Shown here: piece by piece, positions 1 through 14,810 of the stretch
How positions within the stretch are numbered: the first letter of the stretch is position 1
Layout of the letters: every line of letters begins with the position of its first letter
Source of the DNA: Metopolophium dirhodum
Taxonomy: Eukaryota; Arthropoda; Insecta; Hemiptera; Aphididae
Direction of reading: 5' to 3'
Length of the DNA: 64,000 nucleotides
Assembly: GCF_019925205.1 (NCBI RefSeq)
Contig: NC_083560.1
Span: 151,734,565 to 151,798,564, forward strand
Notes under the pieces: generated by a model
Told to the model about the DNA's origin: nothing
Seen by the model: the letters and a program-made list of their open reading frames with translations, nothing else
Database searches by the model: none
Made by a program: the position numbers and the translations under genes

Positions 1-3000
1 TTATCTTTCTCTGAGTGCAAACAGCAGAACTCTACTTAAAATAGCTTAAAAGATATTAGCGGTTGAATACCAATGTTTTAGGAATTATGACAAAAAAATG
101 TTGATAATTAATGAAAAATCGTTTTGTGAAGTATACAAAGGCGGTTCTTCCAAGCCAATTGATATACAACTGTCAACCTGATATTTCTAAAAACGCACAC
201 GTCTGATCTACTGAAACCATATAAGAATAACCTACATTCATGGAGGTTTTAAGTCGTTTCGTCAAAAAATCGAAAAATATAAAAACTATTCAAAAATTTA
301 GTTTTTTTCTTTTCACCCTCGTAAACTGGCAACACCACAACGTCAGAACACTATATCTGATATTGTAAAAAAGTTGAACAAATTATCTTTCTCTGAGTGC
401 AAACAGCAGAATTCTAACTAAAATAGCTTAAAAGATATTAGCGGTTCAATACCAATGTTTCTCGAGTTATGACAACAAAATGTTGATAATTAATGAAAAA
501 TCGTTTTGTGAAGTATACAAAGGCGGTTCTTCCGAGCCAATTAATATACAGCTGTCAACCTGATATTTCTAAAAACGCAGACGTCTGTTCTACTGCAACC
601 ATATAAGAATAACCTACATTCATGGAGGTTTTAAGTCGTTTCGTCAAAAAATCGAAAAATATAAAAACTATTCAAAAATTTAGTTTTTTTCTTTTCGCCC
701 TCGTAAGCTGGCAACACCACAACGTCAGAACGCTATATCTGATATTGTAAAAAAGCTGCACAAATTATCTTTCTCTGAGTGCAAACAGCAGAACTCTGTT
801 ACCAATGGTTGAATACCAATGTTTTAGGAATTATGACAAAAAAATGTTGATAATTAATGAAAAATCGTTTTGTGAAGTATACAAAGGCGTCTCTTCCAAG
901 CCAATTGATATACAGCTGTCAACCTGATATTTCTAAAAACGCAGACGTCTGTTCTACTGAAACCATATAAGAATAACCTACATTCATGGAGGTTTTAAGT
1001 CGTTTCGTCAAAAAATCGAAAAATATAAAAACTATTCAAAAATTTAGTTTTTTTCTTTTCGCCCTCGTAAGCTGGCAACACCACAACGTCAACGATATAT
1101 CTGATATTCTAAAAAAGCTGCACAAATTATCTTTCTCTGAGTGCAAACAGCAGAACTCTACTTAAAATAGCTTAAAAGATATTAGCGGTTGAATACCAAT
1201 GTTTTAGGAATTATGACAAAAAAATGTTGATAATTAATGAAAAATCGTTTTGTGAAGTATACAAAGGCGGTTCTTCCGAGCCAATTAATATACAGCTGTC
1301 AACCTGATATTTCTAAAAACGCAGACGTCTGTTCTACTGAAACCATATAAGAATAACCTACATTCATGGAGGTTTTAAGTGGTTTCGTCAAAAAAATCGA
1401 AAAATATAAAAACTATTCAAAAATTTAGTTTTTTTCTTGTCGCCCTCGTAAGCTGGCAACACCACAACGTCAGAACGCTATATCTGATATTGTAAAAAAG
1501 ATGAACAAATTATCTTTCTCTGAGTGCAAACAGCAGAACTCTACCTAAAATAGCTTAAAAGATATTAGCGGTTCAATACCAATGTTTTAGGAATTATGAC
1601 AAAAAAATGTTGATAATTAATTAAAAATCGTTTTGTGAAGTATACAAAGGCGGTTCTTCCAAGCCAATTGATAAACAGCTGTCAACCTGATATTTCTAAA
1701 AAGGCAGACGTCTGTTCTACTGAAACCATATAAGAATAACCTACATTCATGGAGGTTTTAAGTGGTTTCGTCAAAAAATCGAAAAATATAAAAACTATTC
1801 AAAAATTTAGTTTTTTTCTTTTCGCCCTCGTAAGCTGGCAACACCACAACGTCAGAACGCTATATCTGATATTCTAAAAAAGCTGCACAAATTATCTTTC
1901 TCTGAGTGCAAACAGCAGAACTCTACTTAAAATAGCTTAAAAGATATTAGCGGTTGAATACCAATGTTTTAGGAATTATGACAAAAAAATGTTGATAATT
2001 AATGAAAAATCGTTTTGTGAAGTATACAAAGGCGGTTCTTCCAAGCCAATTGATATACAACTGTCAACCTGATATTTCTAAAAACGCACACGTCTGATCT
2101 ACTGAAACCATATAAGAATAACCTACATTCATGGAGGTTTTAAGTCGTTTCGTCAAAAAATCGAAAAATATAAAAACTATTCAAAAATTTAGTTTTTTTC
2201 TTTTCACCCTCGTAAACTGGCAACACCACAACGTCAGAACACTATATCTGATATTGTAAAAAAGTTGAACAAATTATCTTTCTCTGAGTGCAAACAGCAG
2301 AATTCTAACTAAAATAGCTTAAAAGATATTAGCGGTTCAATACCAATGTTTCTCGAGTTATGACAACAAAATGTTGATAATTAATGAAAAATCGTTTTGT
2401 GAAGTATACAAAGGCGGTTCTTCCGAGCCAATTAATATACAGCTGTCAACCTGATATTTCTAAAAACGCAGACGTCTGTTCTACTGCAACCATATAAGAA
2501 TAACCTACATTCATGGAGGTTTTAAGTCGTTTCGTCAAAAAATCGAAAAATATAAAAACTATTCAAAAATTTAGTTTTTTTCTTTTCGCCCTCGTAAGCT
2601 GGCAACACCACAACGTCAGAACGCTATATCTGATATTGTAAAAAAGCTGCACAAATTATCTTTCTCTGAGTGCAAACAGCAGAACTCTGTTACCAATGGT
2701 TGAATACCAATGTTTTAGGAATTATGACAAAAAAATGTTGATAATTAATGAAAAATCGTTTTGTGAAGTATACAAAGGCGTCTCTTCCAAGCCAATTGAT
2801 ATACAGCTGTCAACCTGATATTTCTAAAAACGCAGACGTCTGTTCTACTGAAACCATATAAGAATAACCTACATTCATGGAGGTTTTAAGTCGTTTCGTC
2901 AAAAAATCGAAAAATATAAAAACTATTCAAAAATTTAGTTTTTTTCTTTTCGCCCTCGTAAGCTGGCAACACCACAACGTCAACGATATATCTGATATTC

Positions 3001-3017
3001 TAAAAAAGCTGCACAAA
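1..3017. repeat. Higher-order satellite block, 1891-bp offset duplication
   Basis: Bases 1-1126 (three monomers of 382, 382 and 362 bases) recur at 1892-3017 with the same diagnostic variants in the same order: CACACGTCTGATC, then TTCTCGAGTTATG, then GGCGTCTCTTCC, then the CAACGATATATC deletion. The five monomers from 1 to 1891 thus form a higher-order unit. The next copy from 3018 restarts with the first monomer type, so the unit is then cut to three monomers (1126 bases). Confidence 0.85.
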
Positions 3018-5769
3018 TTATCTTTCTCTGAGTGCAAACAGCAGAACTCTACTTAAAATAGCTTAAAAGATATTAGCGGTTGAATACCAATGTTTTAGGA
3101 ATTATGACAAAAAAATGTTGATAATTAATGAAAAATCGTTTTGTGAAGTATACAAAGGCGGTTCTTCCAAGCCAATTGATATACAACTGTCAACCTGATA
3201 TTTCTAAAAACGCACACGTCTGATCTACTGAAACCATATAAGAATAACCTACATTCATGGAGGTTTTAAGTCGTTTCGTCAAAAAATCGAAAAATATAAA
3301 AACTATTCAAAAATTTAGTTTTTTTCTTTTCACCCTCGTAAACTGGCAACACCACAACGTCAGAACGCTATATCTGATATTGTAAAAAAGTTGAACAAAT
3401 TATCTTTCTCTGAGTGCAAACAGCAGAACTCTAACTAAAATAGCTTAAAAGATATTAGCGGTTCAATACCAATGTTTTTCGAGTTATGACAACAAAATGT
3501 TGATAATTAATGAAAAATCGTTTTGTGAAGTATACAAAGGCGGTTCTTCCGAGCCAATTAATATACAGCTGTCAACCTGATATTTCTAAAAACGCAGACG
3601 TCTGTTCTACTGAAACCATATAAGAATAACCTACATTCATGGAGGTTTTAAGTCGTTTCGTCCAAAAATCGAAAAATATAAAAACTATTCAAAAATTTAG
3701 TTTTTTTCTTTTCGCCCTCGTAAGCTGGCAACACCACAACGTCAGAACGCTATATCTGATATTGTAAAAAAGCTGCACAAATTATCATTCTCTGAGTGCA
3801 AAGAGCAGAAGTCTGTTACCAATGGTTGAATACCAATGTTTTAGGAATTATGACAAAAAAATGTTGATAATTAATGAAAAATCGTTTTGTGAAGTATACA
3901 AAGGCGGTTCTTCCAAGCCAATTAATATACAGCTGTCAACCTGATATTTCTAAAAACGCAGACGTCTGTTCTACTGCAACCATATAAGAATAACCTACAT
4001 TCATGGAGGTTTTAAGTCGTTTCGTCAAAAAATCGAAAAATATAAAAACTATTCAAAAATTTAGTTTTTTTCTTTTCGCCCTCGTAAGCTGGCAACACCA
4101 CAACGTCAGAACGCTATATCTGATATTGTAAAAAAGCTGCACAAATTATCTTTCTCTGAGTGCAAACAGCAGAACTCTGTTACCAATGGTTGAATACCAA
4201 TGTTTTAGGAATTATGACAAAAAAATGTTGATAATTAATGAAAAATCGTTTTGTGAAGTATACAAAGGCGGTTCTTCCAAGCCAATTAATATACAGCTGT
4301 CAACCTGATATTTCTAAAAACGCAGACGTCTGTTCTACTGCAACCATATAAGAATAACCTACATTCATGGAGGTTTTAAGTCGTTTCGTCAAAAAATCGA
4401 AAAATATAAAAACTATTCAAAAATTTAGTTTTTTTCTTTTCGCCCTCGTAAGCTGGCAACACCACAACGTCAGAACGCTATATCTGATATTGTAAAAAAG
4501 CTGCACAAAATTATCTTTCTCTGAGTGCAAACAGCAGAACTCTGTTACCAATGGTTGAATACCAATGTTTTAGGAATTATGACAAAAAAATGTTGATAAT
4601 TAATGAAAAATCGTTTTGTGAAGTATACAAAGGCGGTTCTTCCAAGCCAATTAATATACAGCTGTCAACCTGATATTTCTAAAAACGCAGACGTCTGTTC
4701 TACTGCAACCATATAAGAATAACCTACATTCATGGAGGTTTTAAGTCGTTTCGTCAAAAAATCGAAAAATATAAAAACTATTCAAAAAATTTAGTTTTTT
4801 CTTTTCGCCCTCGTAAGCTGGCAACACCACAACGTCAGAACGCTATATCTGATATTGTAAAAAAGCTGCACAAATTATCTTTCTCTGAGTGCAAACAGCA
4901 GAACTCTGTTACCAATGGTTGAATACCAATGTTTTAGGAATTATGACAAAAAAAATGTTGATAATTAATGAAAAATCGTTTTGTGAAGTATACAAAGGCG
5001 GTTCTTCCAAGCCAATTGATATACAGCTGTCAACCTGATATTTCTAAAAACGCAGACGTCTGTTCTACTGAAACCATATAAGAATAACCTACATTCATGG
5101 AGGTTTTAAGTCGTTTCGTCAAAAAATCGAAAAATATAAAAACTATTCAAAAATTTAGTTTTTTTCTTATCGCCCTCGTAAGCTGGCAACACCACATTGT
5201 CAGAACGCTATATCTGATATTGTAAAAAAGCTGAACAAATTATCTTTCTCTGAGTGCAAACAGCAGAACTCTACCTAAAATAGCTTAAAAGATATTAGCG
5301 GTTCAATACCAATGTTTTAGGAATTATGACAAAAAAATGTTGATAATTAATTAAAAATCGTTTTGTGAAGTATACAAAGGCGGTTCTTCCAAGCCAATTG
5401 ATAAACAGCTGTCAACCTGATATTTCTAAAAACGCAAACGTCTGTTCTACTGAAACCATATAAGAATAACCTACATTCATGGAGGTTTTAAGTCGTTTCG
5501 TCAAAAAATCGAAAAATATAAAAACTATTCAAAAATTTAGTTTTTTTCTTTTCGCCCTCGTAAGCTGGCAACACACACAACGTCAACGATATATCTGATA
5601 TTCTAAAAAAGCTGCACAAATTATCTTTCTCTGAGTGCAAACAGCAGAACTCTACTTAAAATAGCTTAAAAGATATTAGCGGTTGAATACCAATGTTTTA
5701 GGAATTATGACAAAAAAATGTTGATAATTAATGAAAAATCGTTTTGTGAAGTATACAAAGGCGGTTCTT

Positions 5770-8460
5770 CCAAGCCAATTGATATACAGCTGTCAACCTA
5801 ATATATTTAAAAAAACGCAGACGTCTGATCTACTGAAACCATATAAGAATAACCTACATTCATGGAGGTTTTAAGTCGTTTCGTCAAAAAATCGAAAAAT
5901 ATAAAAACTATTCAAAAATTTAGTTTTTTTCTTTTCACCCTCGTAAACTGGCAACACCACAACGTCAGAACGCTATATCTGATATTGTAAAAAAGTTGAA
6001 CAAATTATCTTTCTCTGAGTGCAAACAGCAGAACTCTAACTAAAATAGCTTAAAAGATATTAGCGGTTCAATACCAATGTTTTTCGAGTTATGACAACAA
6101 AATGTTGATAATTAATGAAAAATCGTTTTGTGAAGTATACAAAGGCGGTTCTTCCGAGCCAATTAATATACAGCTGTCAACCTGATATTTCTAAAAACGC
6201 AGACGTCTGTTCTACTGAAACCATATAAGAATAACCTACATTCATGGAGGTTTTAAGTCGTTTCGTCCAAAAATCGAAAAATATAAAAACTATTCAAAAA
6301 TTTAGTTTTTTTCTTTTCGCCCTCGTAAGCTGGCAACACCACAACGTCAGAACGCTATATCTGATATTGTAAAAAAGCTGCACAAATTATCATTCTCTGA
6401 GTGCAAAGAGCAGAACTCTGTTACCAATGGTTGAATACCAATGTTTTAGGAATTATGACAAAAAAATGTTGATAATTAATGAAAAATCGTTTTGTGAAGT
6501 ATACAAAGGCGGTTCTTCCAAGCCAATTAATATACAGCTGTCAACCTGATATTTCTAAAAACGCAGACGTCTGTTCTACTGCAACCATATAAGAATAACC
6601 TACATTCATGGAGGTTTTAAGTCGTTTCGTCAAAAAATCGAAAAAATATAAAAACTATTCAAAAATTTAGTTTTTTTCTTTTCGCCCTCGTAAGCTGGCA
6701 ACACCACAACGTCAGAACGCTATATCTGATATTGTGAAAAAGCTGCACAAATTATCTTTCTCTGAGTGCAAACAGCAGAACTCTGTTACCAATGGTTGAA
6801 TACCAATGTTTTAGGAATTATGACAAAAAAATGTTGATAATTAATGAAAAATCGTTTTGTGAAGTATACAAAGGCGGTTCTTCCAAGCCAATTGATAAAC
6901 AGCTGTCAACCTGATATTTCTAAAAAACGCAGACGTCTGTTCTACTGAAACCATATAAGAATAACCTACATTCATGGAGGTTTTAAGTCGTTTCGTCAAA
7001 AAATCGAAAAATATAAAAACTATTCAAAAATTTAGTTTTTTTCTTATCGCCCTCGTAAGCTGGCAACACCACATTGTCAGAACGCTATATCTGATATTGT
7101 AAAAAAGCTGAACAAATTATCTTTCTCTGAGTGCAAACAGCAGAACTCTACCTAAAATAGCTTAAAAGATATTAGCGGTTCAATACCAATGTTTTAGGAA
7201 TTATGACAAAAAAATGTTGATAATTAATGAAAAATCGTTTTGTGAAGTATACAAAGGCGGTTCTTCCAAGCCAATTGATATACAGCTGTCAACCTGATAT
7301 TTCTAAAAACGCAGACGTCTGTTCTACTGAAACCATATAAGAATAACCTACATTCATGGAGGTTTTAAGTCGTTTCGTCAAAAAATCGAAAAATATAAAA
7401 ACTATTCAAAAATTTAGTTTTTTTCTTATCGCCCTCGTAAGCTGGCAACACCACAACGTCAGAACGCTATATCTGATATTGTAAAAAAGCTGAACAAATT
7501 ATCTTTCTCTGAGTGCAAACAGCAGAACTCTACCTAAAATAGCTTAAAAGATATTAGCTGTTCAATACCAATGTTTTAGGAATTATGACAAAAAAATGTT
7601 GATAATTAATGAAAAATCGTTTTGTGAAGTATACAAAGGCGGTTCTTCCAAGCCAATTGATATACAGCTGTCAACCTGATATTTCTAAAAACGCAGACGT
7701 CTGTTCTACTGAAACCATATAAGAATAACCTACATTCATGGAGGTTTTAAGTCGTTTCGTCAAAAAATCGAAAAATATAAAAACTATTCAAAAATTTAGT
7801 TTTTTTTCTTATCGCCCTCGTAAGCTGGCAACACCACAACGTCAGAACGCTATATCTGATATTGTAAAAAAGCTGAACAAATTATCTTTCTCTGAGTGCA
7901 AACAGCAGAACTCTACCTAAAATAGCTTAAAAGATATTAGCGGTTGAATACCAATGTTTTAGGAATTATGACAAAAAAATGTTGATAATTAATGAAAAAT
8001 CGTTTTGTGAAGTATATAAAGGCGGTTCTTCCAAGCCAATTGATATACAGCTGTCAACCTGATATTTCTAAAAACGCACACGTCTGATCTACTGAAACCA
8101 TATAAGAATAACCTACATTCATGGAGGTTTTAAGTCGTTTCGTCAAAAAATCGAAAAATATAAAAACTATTCAAAAATTTAGTTTTTTTTCTTTTCACCC
8201 TCGTAAACTGGCAACACCACAACGTCAGAACGCTATATCTGATATTGTAAAAAAGTTGAACAAATTATCTTTCTCTGAGTGCAAACAGCAGAACTCTAAC
8301 TAAAATAGCTTAAAAGATATTAGCGGTTCAATACCAATGTTTTTCGAGTTATGACAACAAAATGTTGATAATTAATGAAAAATCGTTTTGTGAAGTATAC
8401 AAAGGCGGTTCTTCCGAGCCAATTAATATACAGCTGTCAACCTGATATTTCTAAAAACGC
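5770..8460. repeat. Satellite segmental duplication, copy 1 (partner 12120-14810)
   Basis: This roughly 2.7 kb run of monomers is repeated about 6349 bases downstream. Rare variants match in order: CCTAATATATTTAAAAAAACG at 5797 and 12146, GCAAAGAGCAG near 6407 and 12755, GATAAACAG, CACATTGTCAG, AGCTGTTCAATACC and AGTATATAAAGG. Outside these bounds the monomer types differ, which defines the block. Part of it (AGCTGTTCAATACC, then AGTATATAAAGG) also recurs near 10168-10625, an offset of about 2610. Confidence 0.8.
7738..7920 (+). other. Recurrent 60-codon open frame inside satellite monomers (not called as a gene)
   Basis: The monomer contains ATGGAGGTTTTAAGTCG, which opens a 60-63 codon frame starting MEVLSRFVKKSKN. 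It stays open only where the T-run after ATTTAG has eight T. Such copies start at 7738, 8121, 17417, 18510, 21131, 22259, 22642, 27151, 27533 and 28300. At 25644 and 29449 a two-base deletion later in the monomer restores the frame after a seven-T run. Most monomers have seven T and stop early. The product is lysine-rich and matches no family I know. Given the labile T-run and no promoter or intron signal, I regard it as chance or as a fossil of the satellite's origin. Confidence 0.3.
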
Positions 8461-11400
8461 AGACGTCTGTTCTACTGAAACCATATAAGAATAACCTACA
8501 TTCATGGAGGTTTTAAGTCGTTTCGTCCAAAAATCGAAAAATATAAAAACTATTCAAAAATTTAGTTTTTTTCTTTTCGCCCTCGTAAGCTGGCAACACC
8601 ACAACGTCAGAACGCTATATCTGATATTGTAAAAAAGCTGCACAAATTATCTTTCTCTGAGTGCAAACAGCAGAACTCTGTTACCAATGGTTGAATACCA
8701 GTGTTTTAGGAATTATGACAAAAAAATGTTGATAATTAATGAAAAATCGTTTTGTGAAGTATACAAAGGCGGTTCTTCCAAGCCAATTAATATACAGCTG
8801 TCAACCTGATATTTCTAAAAACGCAGACGTCTGTTCTACTGCAACCATATAAGAATAACCTACATTCATGGAGGTTTTAAGTCGTTTCGTCAAAAAATCG
8901 AAAAATATAAAAACTATGCAAAAATTTAGTTTTTTTCTTTTCGCCCTCGTAAGCTGGCAACACCACAACGTCAGAACGCTATATCTGATATTGTAAAAAA
9001 AGCTGCACAAATTATCTTTCTCTGAGTGCAAACAGCAGAACTCTGTTACCAATGGTTGAATACCAATGTTTTAGGAATTATGACAAAAAAATGTTGATAA
9101 TTAATGAAAAATCGTTTTGTGAAGTATACAAAGGCGGTTCTTCCAAGCCAATTGATATACAGCTGTCAACCTGATATTTCTAAAAACGCAGACGTCTGTT
9201 CTACTGAAACCATATAAGAATAACCTACATTCATGGAGGTTTTAAGTCGTTTCGTCAAAAAATCGAAAAATATAAAAAACTATTCAAAAATTTAGTTTTT
9301 TTCTTATCGCCCTCGTAAGCTGGCAACACCACAACGTCAGAACGCTATATCTGATATTGTAAAAAAGCTGCACAAATTATCTTTCTCTGAGTGCAAACAG
9401 CAGAACTCTGTTACCAATGGTTGAATACCAATGTTTTAGGAATTATGACAAAAAAAATGTTGATAATTAATGAAAAAATCGTTTTGTGAAGTATACAAAG
9501 GCGGTTCTTCCAAGCCAATTAATATACAGCTGTCAACCTGATATTTCTAAAAACGCAGACGTCTGTTCTACTGCAACCATATAAGAATAACCTACATTCA
9601 TGGAGGTTTTAAGTCGTTTCGTCAAAAAATCGAAAAATATAAAAAACTATTCAAAAATTTAAGTTTTTTTCTTTTCGCCCTCGTAAGCTGGCAACACCAC
9701 AACGTCAGAAACGCTATATCTGATATTGTAAAAAAGCTGCACAAATTATCTTTCTCTGAGTGCAAACAGCAGAACTCTGTTACCAATGGTTGAATACCAA
9801 TGTTTTAGGAATTATGACAAAAAAATGTTGATAATTAATGAAAAATCGTTTTGTGAAGTATACAAAGGCGGTTCTTCCAAGCCAATTGATATACAGCTGT
9901 CAACCTGATATTTCTAAAAACGCAGACGTCTGTTCTACTGAAACCATATAAGAATAACCTACATTCATGGAGGTTTTAAGTCGTTTCGTCAAAAAAATCG
10001 AAAAATATAAAAACTATTCAAAAATTTAGTTTTTTTCTTATCGCCCTCGTAAGCTGGCAACACCACAACGTCAGAACGCTATATCTGATATTGTAAAAAA
10101 GCTGAACAAATTATCTTTCTCTGAGTGCAAACAGCAGAACTCTACCTAAAATAGCTTAAAAGATATTAGCTGTTCAATACCAATGTTTTAGGAATTATGA
10201 CAAAAAAATGTTGATAATTAATGAAAAATCGTTTTGTGAAGTATACAAAGGCGGTTCTTCCGAGCCAATTAATATACAGCTGTCAACCTGATATTTCTAA
10301 AAACGCAGACGTCTGTTCTACTGAAACCATATAAGAATAACCTACATTCATGGAGGTTTTAAGTCGTTTCGTCAAAAAATCGAAAAATATAAAAAACTAT
10401 TCAAAAATTTAGTTTTTTTTCTTATCGCCCTCGTAAGCTGGCAACACCACAACGTCAGAACGCTATATCTGATATTGTAAAAAAGCTGAACAAATTATCT
10501 TTCTCTGAGTGCAAACAGCAGAACTCTACCTAAAATAGCTTAAAAGATATTAGCGGTTGAATACCAATGTTTTAGGAATTATGACAAAAAAATGTTGATA
10601 ATTAATGAAAAATCGTTTTGTGAAGTATATAAAGGCGGTTCTTCCAAGCCAATTGATATACAGCTGTCAACCTGATATTTCTAAAAACGCACACGTCTGA
10701 TCTACTGAAACCATATAAGAATAACCTACATTCATGGAGGTTTTAAGTCGTTTCGTCAAAAAATCGAAAAATATAAAAACTATTCAAAAATTTAGTTTTT
10801 TTCTTTTCACCCTTGTAAACTGGCAACACCACAACGTCAGAACGCTATATCTGATATTGTAAAAAAGTTGAACAAATTATCTTTCTCTGAGTGCAAACAG
10901 CAGAACTCTAACTAAAATAGCTTAAAAGATATTAGCGGTTCAATACCAATGTTTTTCGAGTTATGACAACAAAATGTTGATAATTAATGAAAAATCGTTT
11001 TGTGAAGTATACAAAGGCGGTTCTTCCGAGCCAATTAATATACAGCTGTCAACCTGATATTTCTAAAAACGCAGGACGTCTGTTCTACTGAAACCATATA
11101 AGAATAACCTACATTCATGGAGGTTTTTAAGTCGTTTCGTCCAAAAATCGAAAAATATAAAAACTATTCAAAAATTTAGTTTTTTCTTTTCGCCCTCGTA
11201 AGCTGGCAACACCACAACGTCAGAACGCTATATCTGATATTGTAAAAAAGCTGCACAAATTATCTTTATGAGTGCAAACAGCAGAACTCTGTTACCAATG
11301 GTTGAATACCAATGTTTTAGGAATTATGACAAAAAAATGTTGATAATTAATGAAAAATCGTTTTGTGAAGTATACAAAGGCGGTTCTTCCAAGCCAATTA

Positions 11401-12119
11401 ATATACAGCTGTCAACCTGATATTTCTAAAAACGCAGACGTCTGTTCTACTGCAACCATATAAGAATAACCTACATTCATGGAGGTTTTAAGTCGTTTCG
11501 TCAAAAAAATCGAAAAATATAAAAACTATTCAAAAATTTAGTTTTTTTCTTTTCGCCCTCGTAAGCTGGCAACACCACAACGTCAGAACGCTATATCTGA
11601 TATTGTAAAAAAGCTGCACAAATTATCTTTCTCTGAGTGCAAACAGCAGAACTCTGTTACCAATGGTTGAATACCAATGTTTTAGGAATTATGACAAAAA
11701 AAATGTTGATAATTAATGAAAAATCGTTTTGTGAAGTATACAAAGGCGGTTCTTCCAAGCCAATTGATATACAGCTGTCAACCTGATATTTCTAAAAACG
11801 CAGACGTCTGTTCTACTGAAACCATATAAGAATAACCTACATTCATGGAGGTTTTAAGTCGTTTCGTCAAAAAATCGAAAAATATAAAAACTATTCAAAA
11901 ATTTAGTTTTTTTCTTATCGCCCTCGTAAGCTGGCAACACCACAACGTCAGAACGCTATATCTGATATTGTAAAAAAGCTGCACAAATTATCTTTCTCTG
12001 AGTGCAAACAGCAGAACTCTGTTACCAATGGTTGAATACCAATGTTTTAGGAATTATGACAAAAAAATGTTGACAATTAATGAAAAATCGTTTTGTGAAG
12101 TATACAAAGGCGGTTCTTC

Positions 12120-14810
12120 CAAGCCAATTGATATACAGCTGTCAACCTAATATATTTAAAAAAACGCAGACGTCTGATCTACTGAAACCATATAAGAATA
12201 ACCTACATTCATGGAGGTTTTAAGTCGTTTCGTCAAAAAATCGAAAAATATAAAAACTATTCAAAAATTTAGTTTTTTTCTTTTCACCCTCGTAAACTGG
12301 CAACACCACAACGTCAGAACGCTATATCTGATATTGTAAAAAAGTTGAACAAATTATCTTTCTCTGAGTGCAAACAGCAGAACTCTAACTAAAATAGCTT
12401 AAAAGATATTAGCGGTTCAATACCAATGTTTTTCGAGTTATGACAACAAAATGTTGATAATTAATGAAAAATCGTTTTGTGAAGTATACAAAGGCGGTTC
12501 TTCCGAGCCAATTAATATACAGCTGTCAACCTGATATTTCTAAAAACGCAGACGTCTGTTCTACTGAAACCATATAAGAATAACCTACATTCATGGAGGT
12601 TTTAAGTCGTTTCGTCCAAAAATCGAAAAATATAAAAACTATTCAAAAATTTAGTTTTTTTCTTTTCGCCCTCGTAAGCTGGCAACACCACAACGTCAGA
12701 ACGCTATATCTGATATTGTAAAAAAGCTGCACAAATTATCATTCTCTGAGTGCAAAGAGCAGAACTCTGTTACCAATGGTTGAATACCAATGTTTTAGGA
12801 ATTATGACAAAAAAATGTTGATAATTAATGAAAAATCGTTTTGTGAAGTATACAAAGGCGGTTCTTCCAAGCCAATTAATATACAGCTGTCAACCTGATA
12901 TTTCTAAAAACGCAGACGTCTGTTCTACTGCAACCATATAAGAATAACCTACATTCATGGAGGTTTTAAGTCGTTTCGTCAAAAAATCGAAAAATATAAA
13001 AACTATTCAAAAATTTAGTTTTTTTCTTTTCGCCCTCGTAAGCTGGCAACACCACAACGTCAGAACGCTATATCTGATATTGTGAAAAAGCTGCACAAAT
13101 TATCTTTCTCTGAGTGCAAACAGCAGAACTCTGTTACCAATGGTTGAATACCAATGTTTTAGGAATTATGACAAAAAAATGTTGATAATTAATGAAAAAT
13201 CGTTTTGTGAAGTATACAAAGGCGGTTCTTCCAAGCCAATTGATAAACAGCTGTCAACCTGATATTTCTAAAAACGCAGACGTCTGTTCTACTGAAACCA
13301 TATAAGAATAACCTACATTCATGGAGGTTTTAAGTCGTTTCGTCAAAAAATCGAAAAATATAAAAACTATTCAAAAATTTAGTTTTTTTCTTATCGCCCT
13401 CGTAAGCTGGCAACACCACATTGTCAGAACGCTATATCTGATATTGTAAAAAAGCTGAACAAATTATCTTTCTCTGAGTGCAAACAGCAGAACTCTACCT
13501 AAAATAGCTTAAAAGATATTAGCGGTTCAATACCAATGTTTTAGGAATTATGACAAAAAAATGTTGATAATTAATGAAAAATCGTTTTGTGAAGTATACA
13601 AAGGCGGTTCTTCCAAGCCAATTGATATACAGCTGTCAACCTGATATTTCTAAAAACGCAGACGTCTGTTCTACTGAAACCATATAAGAATAACCTACAT
13701 TCATGGAGGTTTTAAGTCGTTTCGTCAAAAAATCGAAAAATATAAAAACTATTCAAAAATTTAGTTTTTTTCTTATCGCCCTCGTAAGCTGGCAACACCA
13801 CAACGTCAGAACGCTATATCTGATATTGTAAAAAAGCTGAACAAATTATCTTTCTCTGAGTGCAAACAGCAGAACTCTACCTAAAATAGCTTAAAAGATA
13901 TTAGCTGTTCAATACCAATGTTTTAGGAATTATGACAAAAAAATGTTGATAATTAATGAAAAATCGTTTTGTGAAGTATACAAAGGCGGTTCTTCCAAGC
14001 CAATTGATATACAGCTGTCAACCTGATATTTCTAAAAACGCAGACGTCTGTTCTACTGAAACCATATAAGAATAACCTACATTCATGGAGGTTTTAAGTC
14101 GTTTCGTCAAAAAATCGAAAAATATAAAAACTATTCAAAAATTTAGTTTTTTTCTTATCGCCCTCGTAAGCTGGCAACACCACAACGTCAGAACGCTATA
14201 TCTGATATTGTAAAAAAGCTGAACAAATTTTCTTTCTCTGAGTGCAAACAGCAGAACTCTACCTAAAATAGCTTAAAAGATATTAGCGGTTGAATACCAA
14301 TGTTTTAGGAATTATGACAAAAAAATGTTGATAATTAATGAAAAATCGTTTTGTGAAGTATATAAAGGCGGTTCTTCCAAGCCAATTGATATACAGCTGT
14401 CAACCTGATATTTCTAAAAACGCACACGTCTGATCTACTGAAACCATATAAGAATAACCTACATTCATGGAGGTTTTAAGTCGTTTCGTCAAAAAATCGA
14501 AAAATATAAAAACTATTCAAAAATTTAGTTTTTTTCTTTTCACCCTCGTAAACTGGCAACACCACAACGTCAGAACGCTATATCTGATATTGTAAAAAAG
14601 TTGAACAAATTATCTTTCTCTGAGTGCAAACAGCAGAACTCTAACTAAAATAGCTTAAAAGATATTAGCGGTTCAATACCAATGTTTTTCGAGTTATGAC
14701 AACAAAATGTTGATAATTAATGAAAAATCGTTTTGTGAAGTATACAAAGGCGGTTCTTCCGAGCCAATTAATATACAGCTGTCAACCTGATATTTCTAAA
14801 AACGCAGACG
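12120..14810. repeat. Satellite segmental duplication, copy 2 (partner 5770-8460)
   Basis: Second copy of the 2.7 kb block, with the same ordered set of rare monomer variants. The left break lies in a short-class monomer that carries GTTGACAATTAATG. The right break is where the following monomer has CTGCAACC instead of CTGAAACC. Confidence 0.8.

Noticed and set aside
240..300. CENP-B box in the satellite monomer
   Set aside because: TTTCGTCAAAAAATCG resembles the left half (TTCG....A) but lacks the CGGG half, so it does not fit the consensus.
8801..9052. 83-codon minus-strand frame in the satellite, and similar ones at 29656 and 30375
   Set aside because: They arise from one-base insertions in error-prone monomers, lack motifs and are not kept in sister copies.
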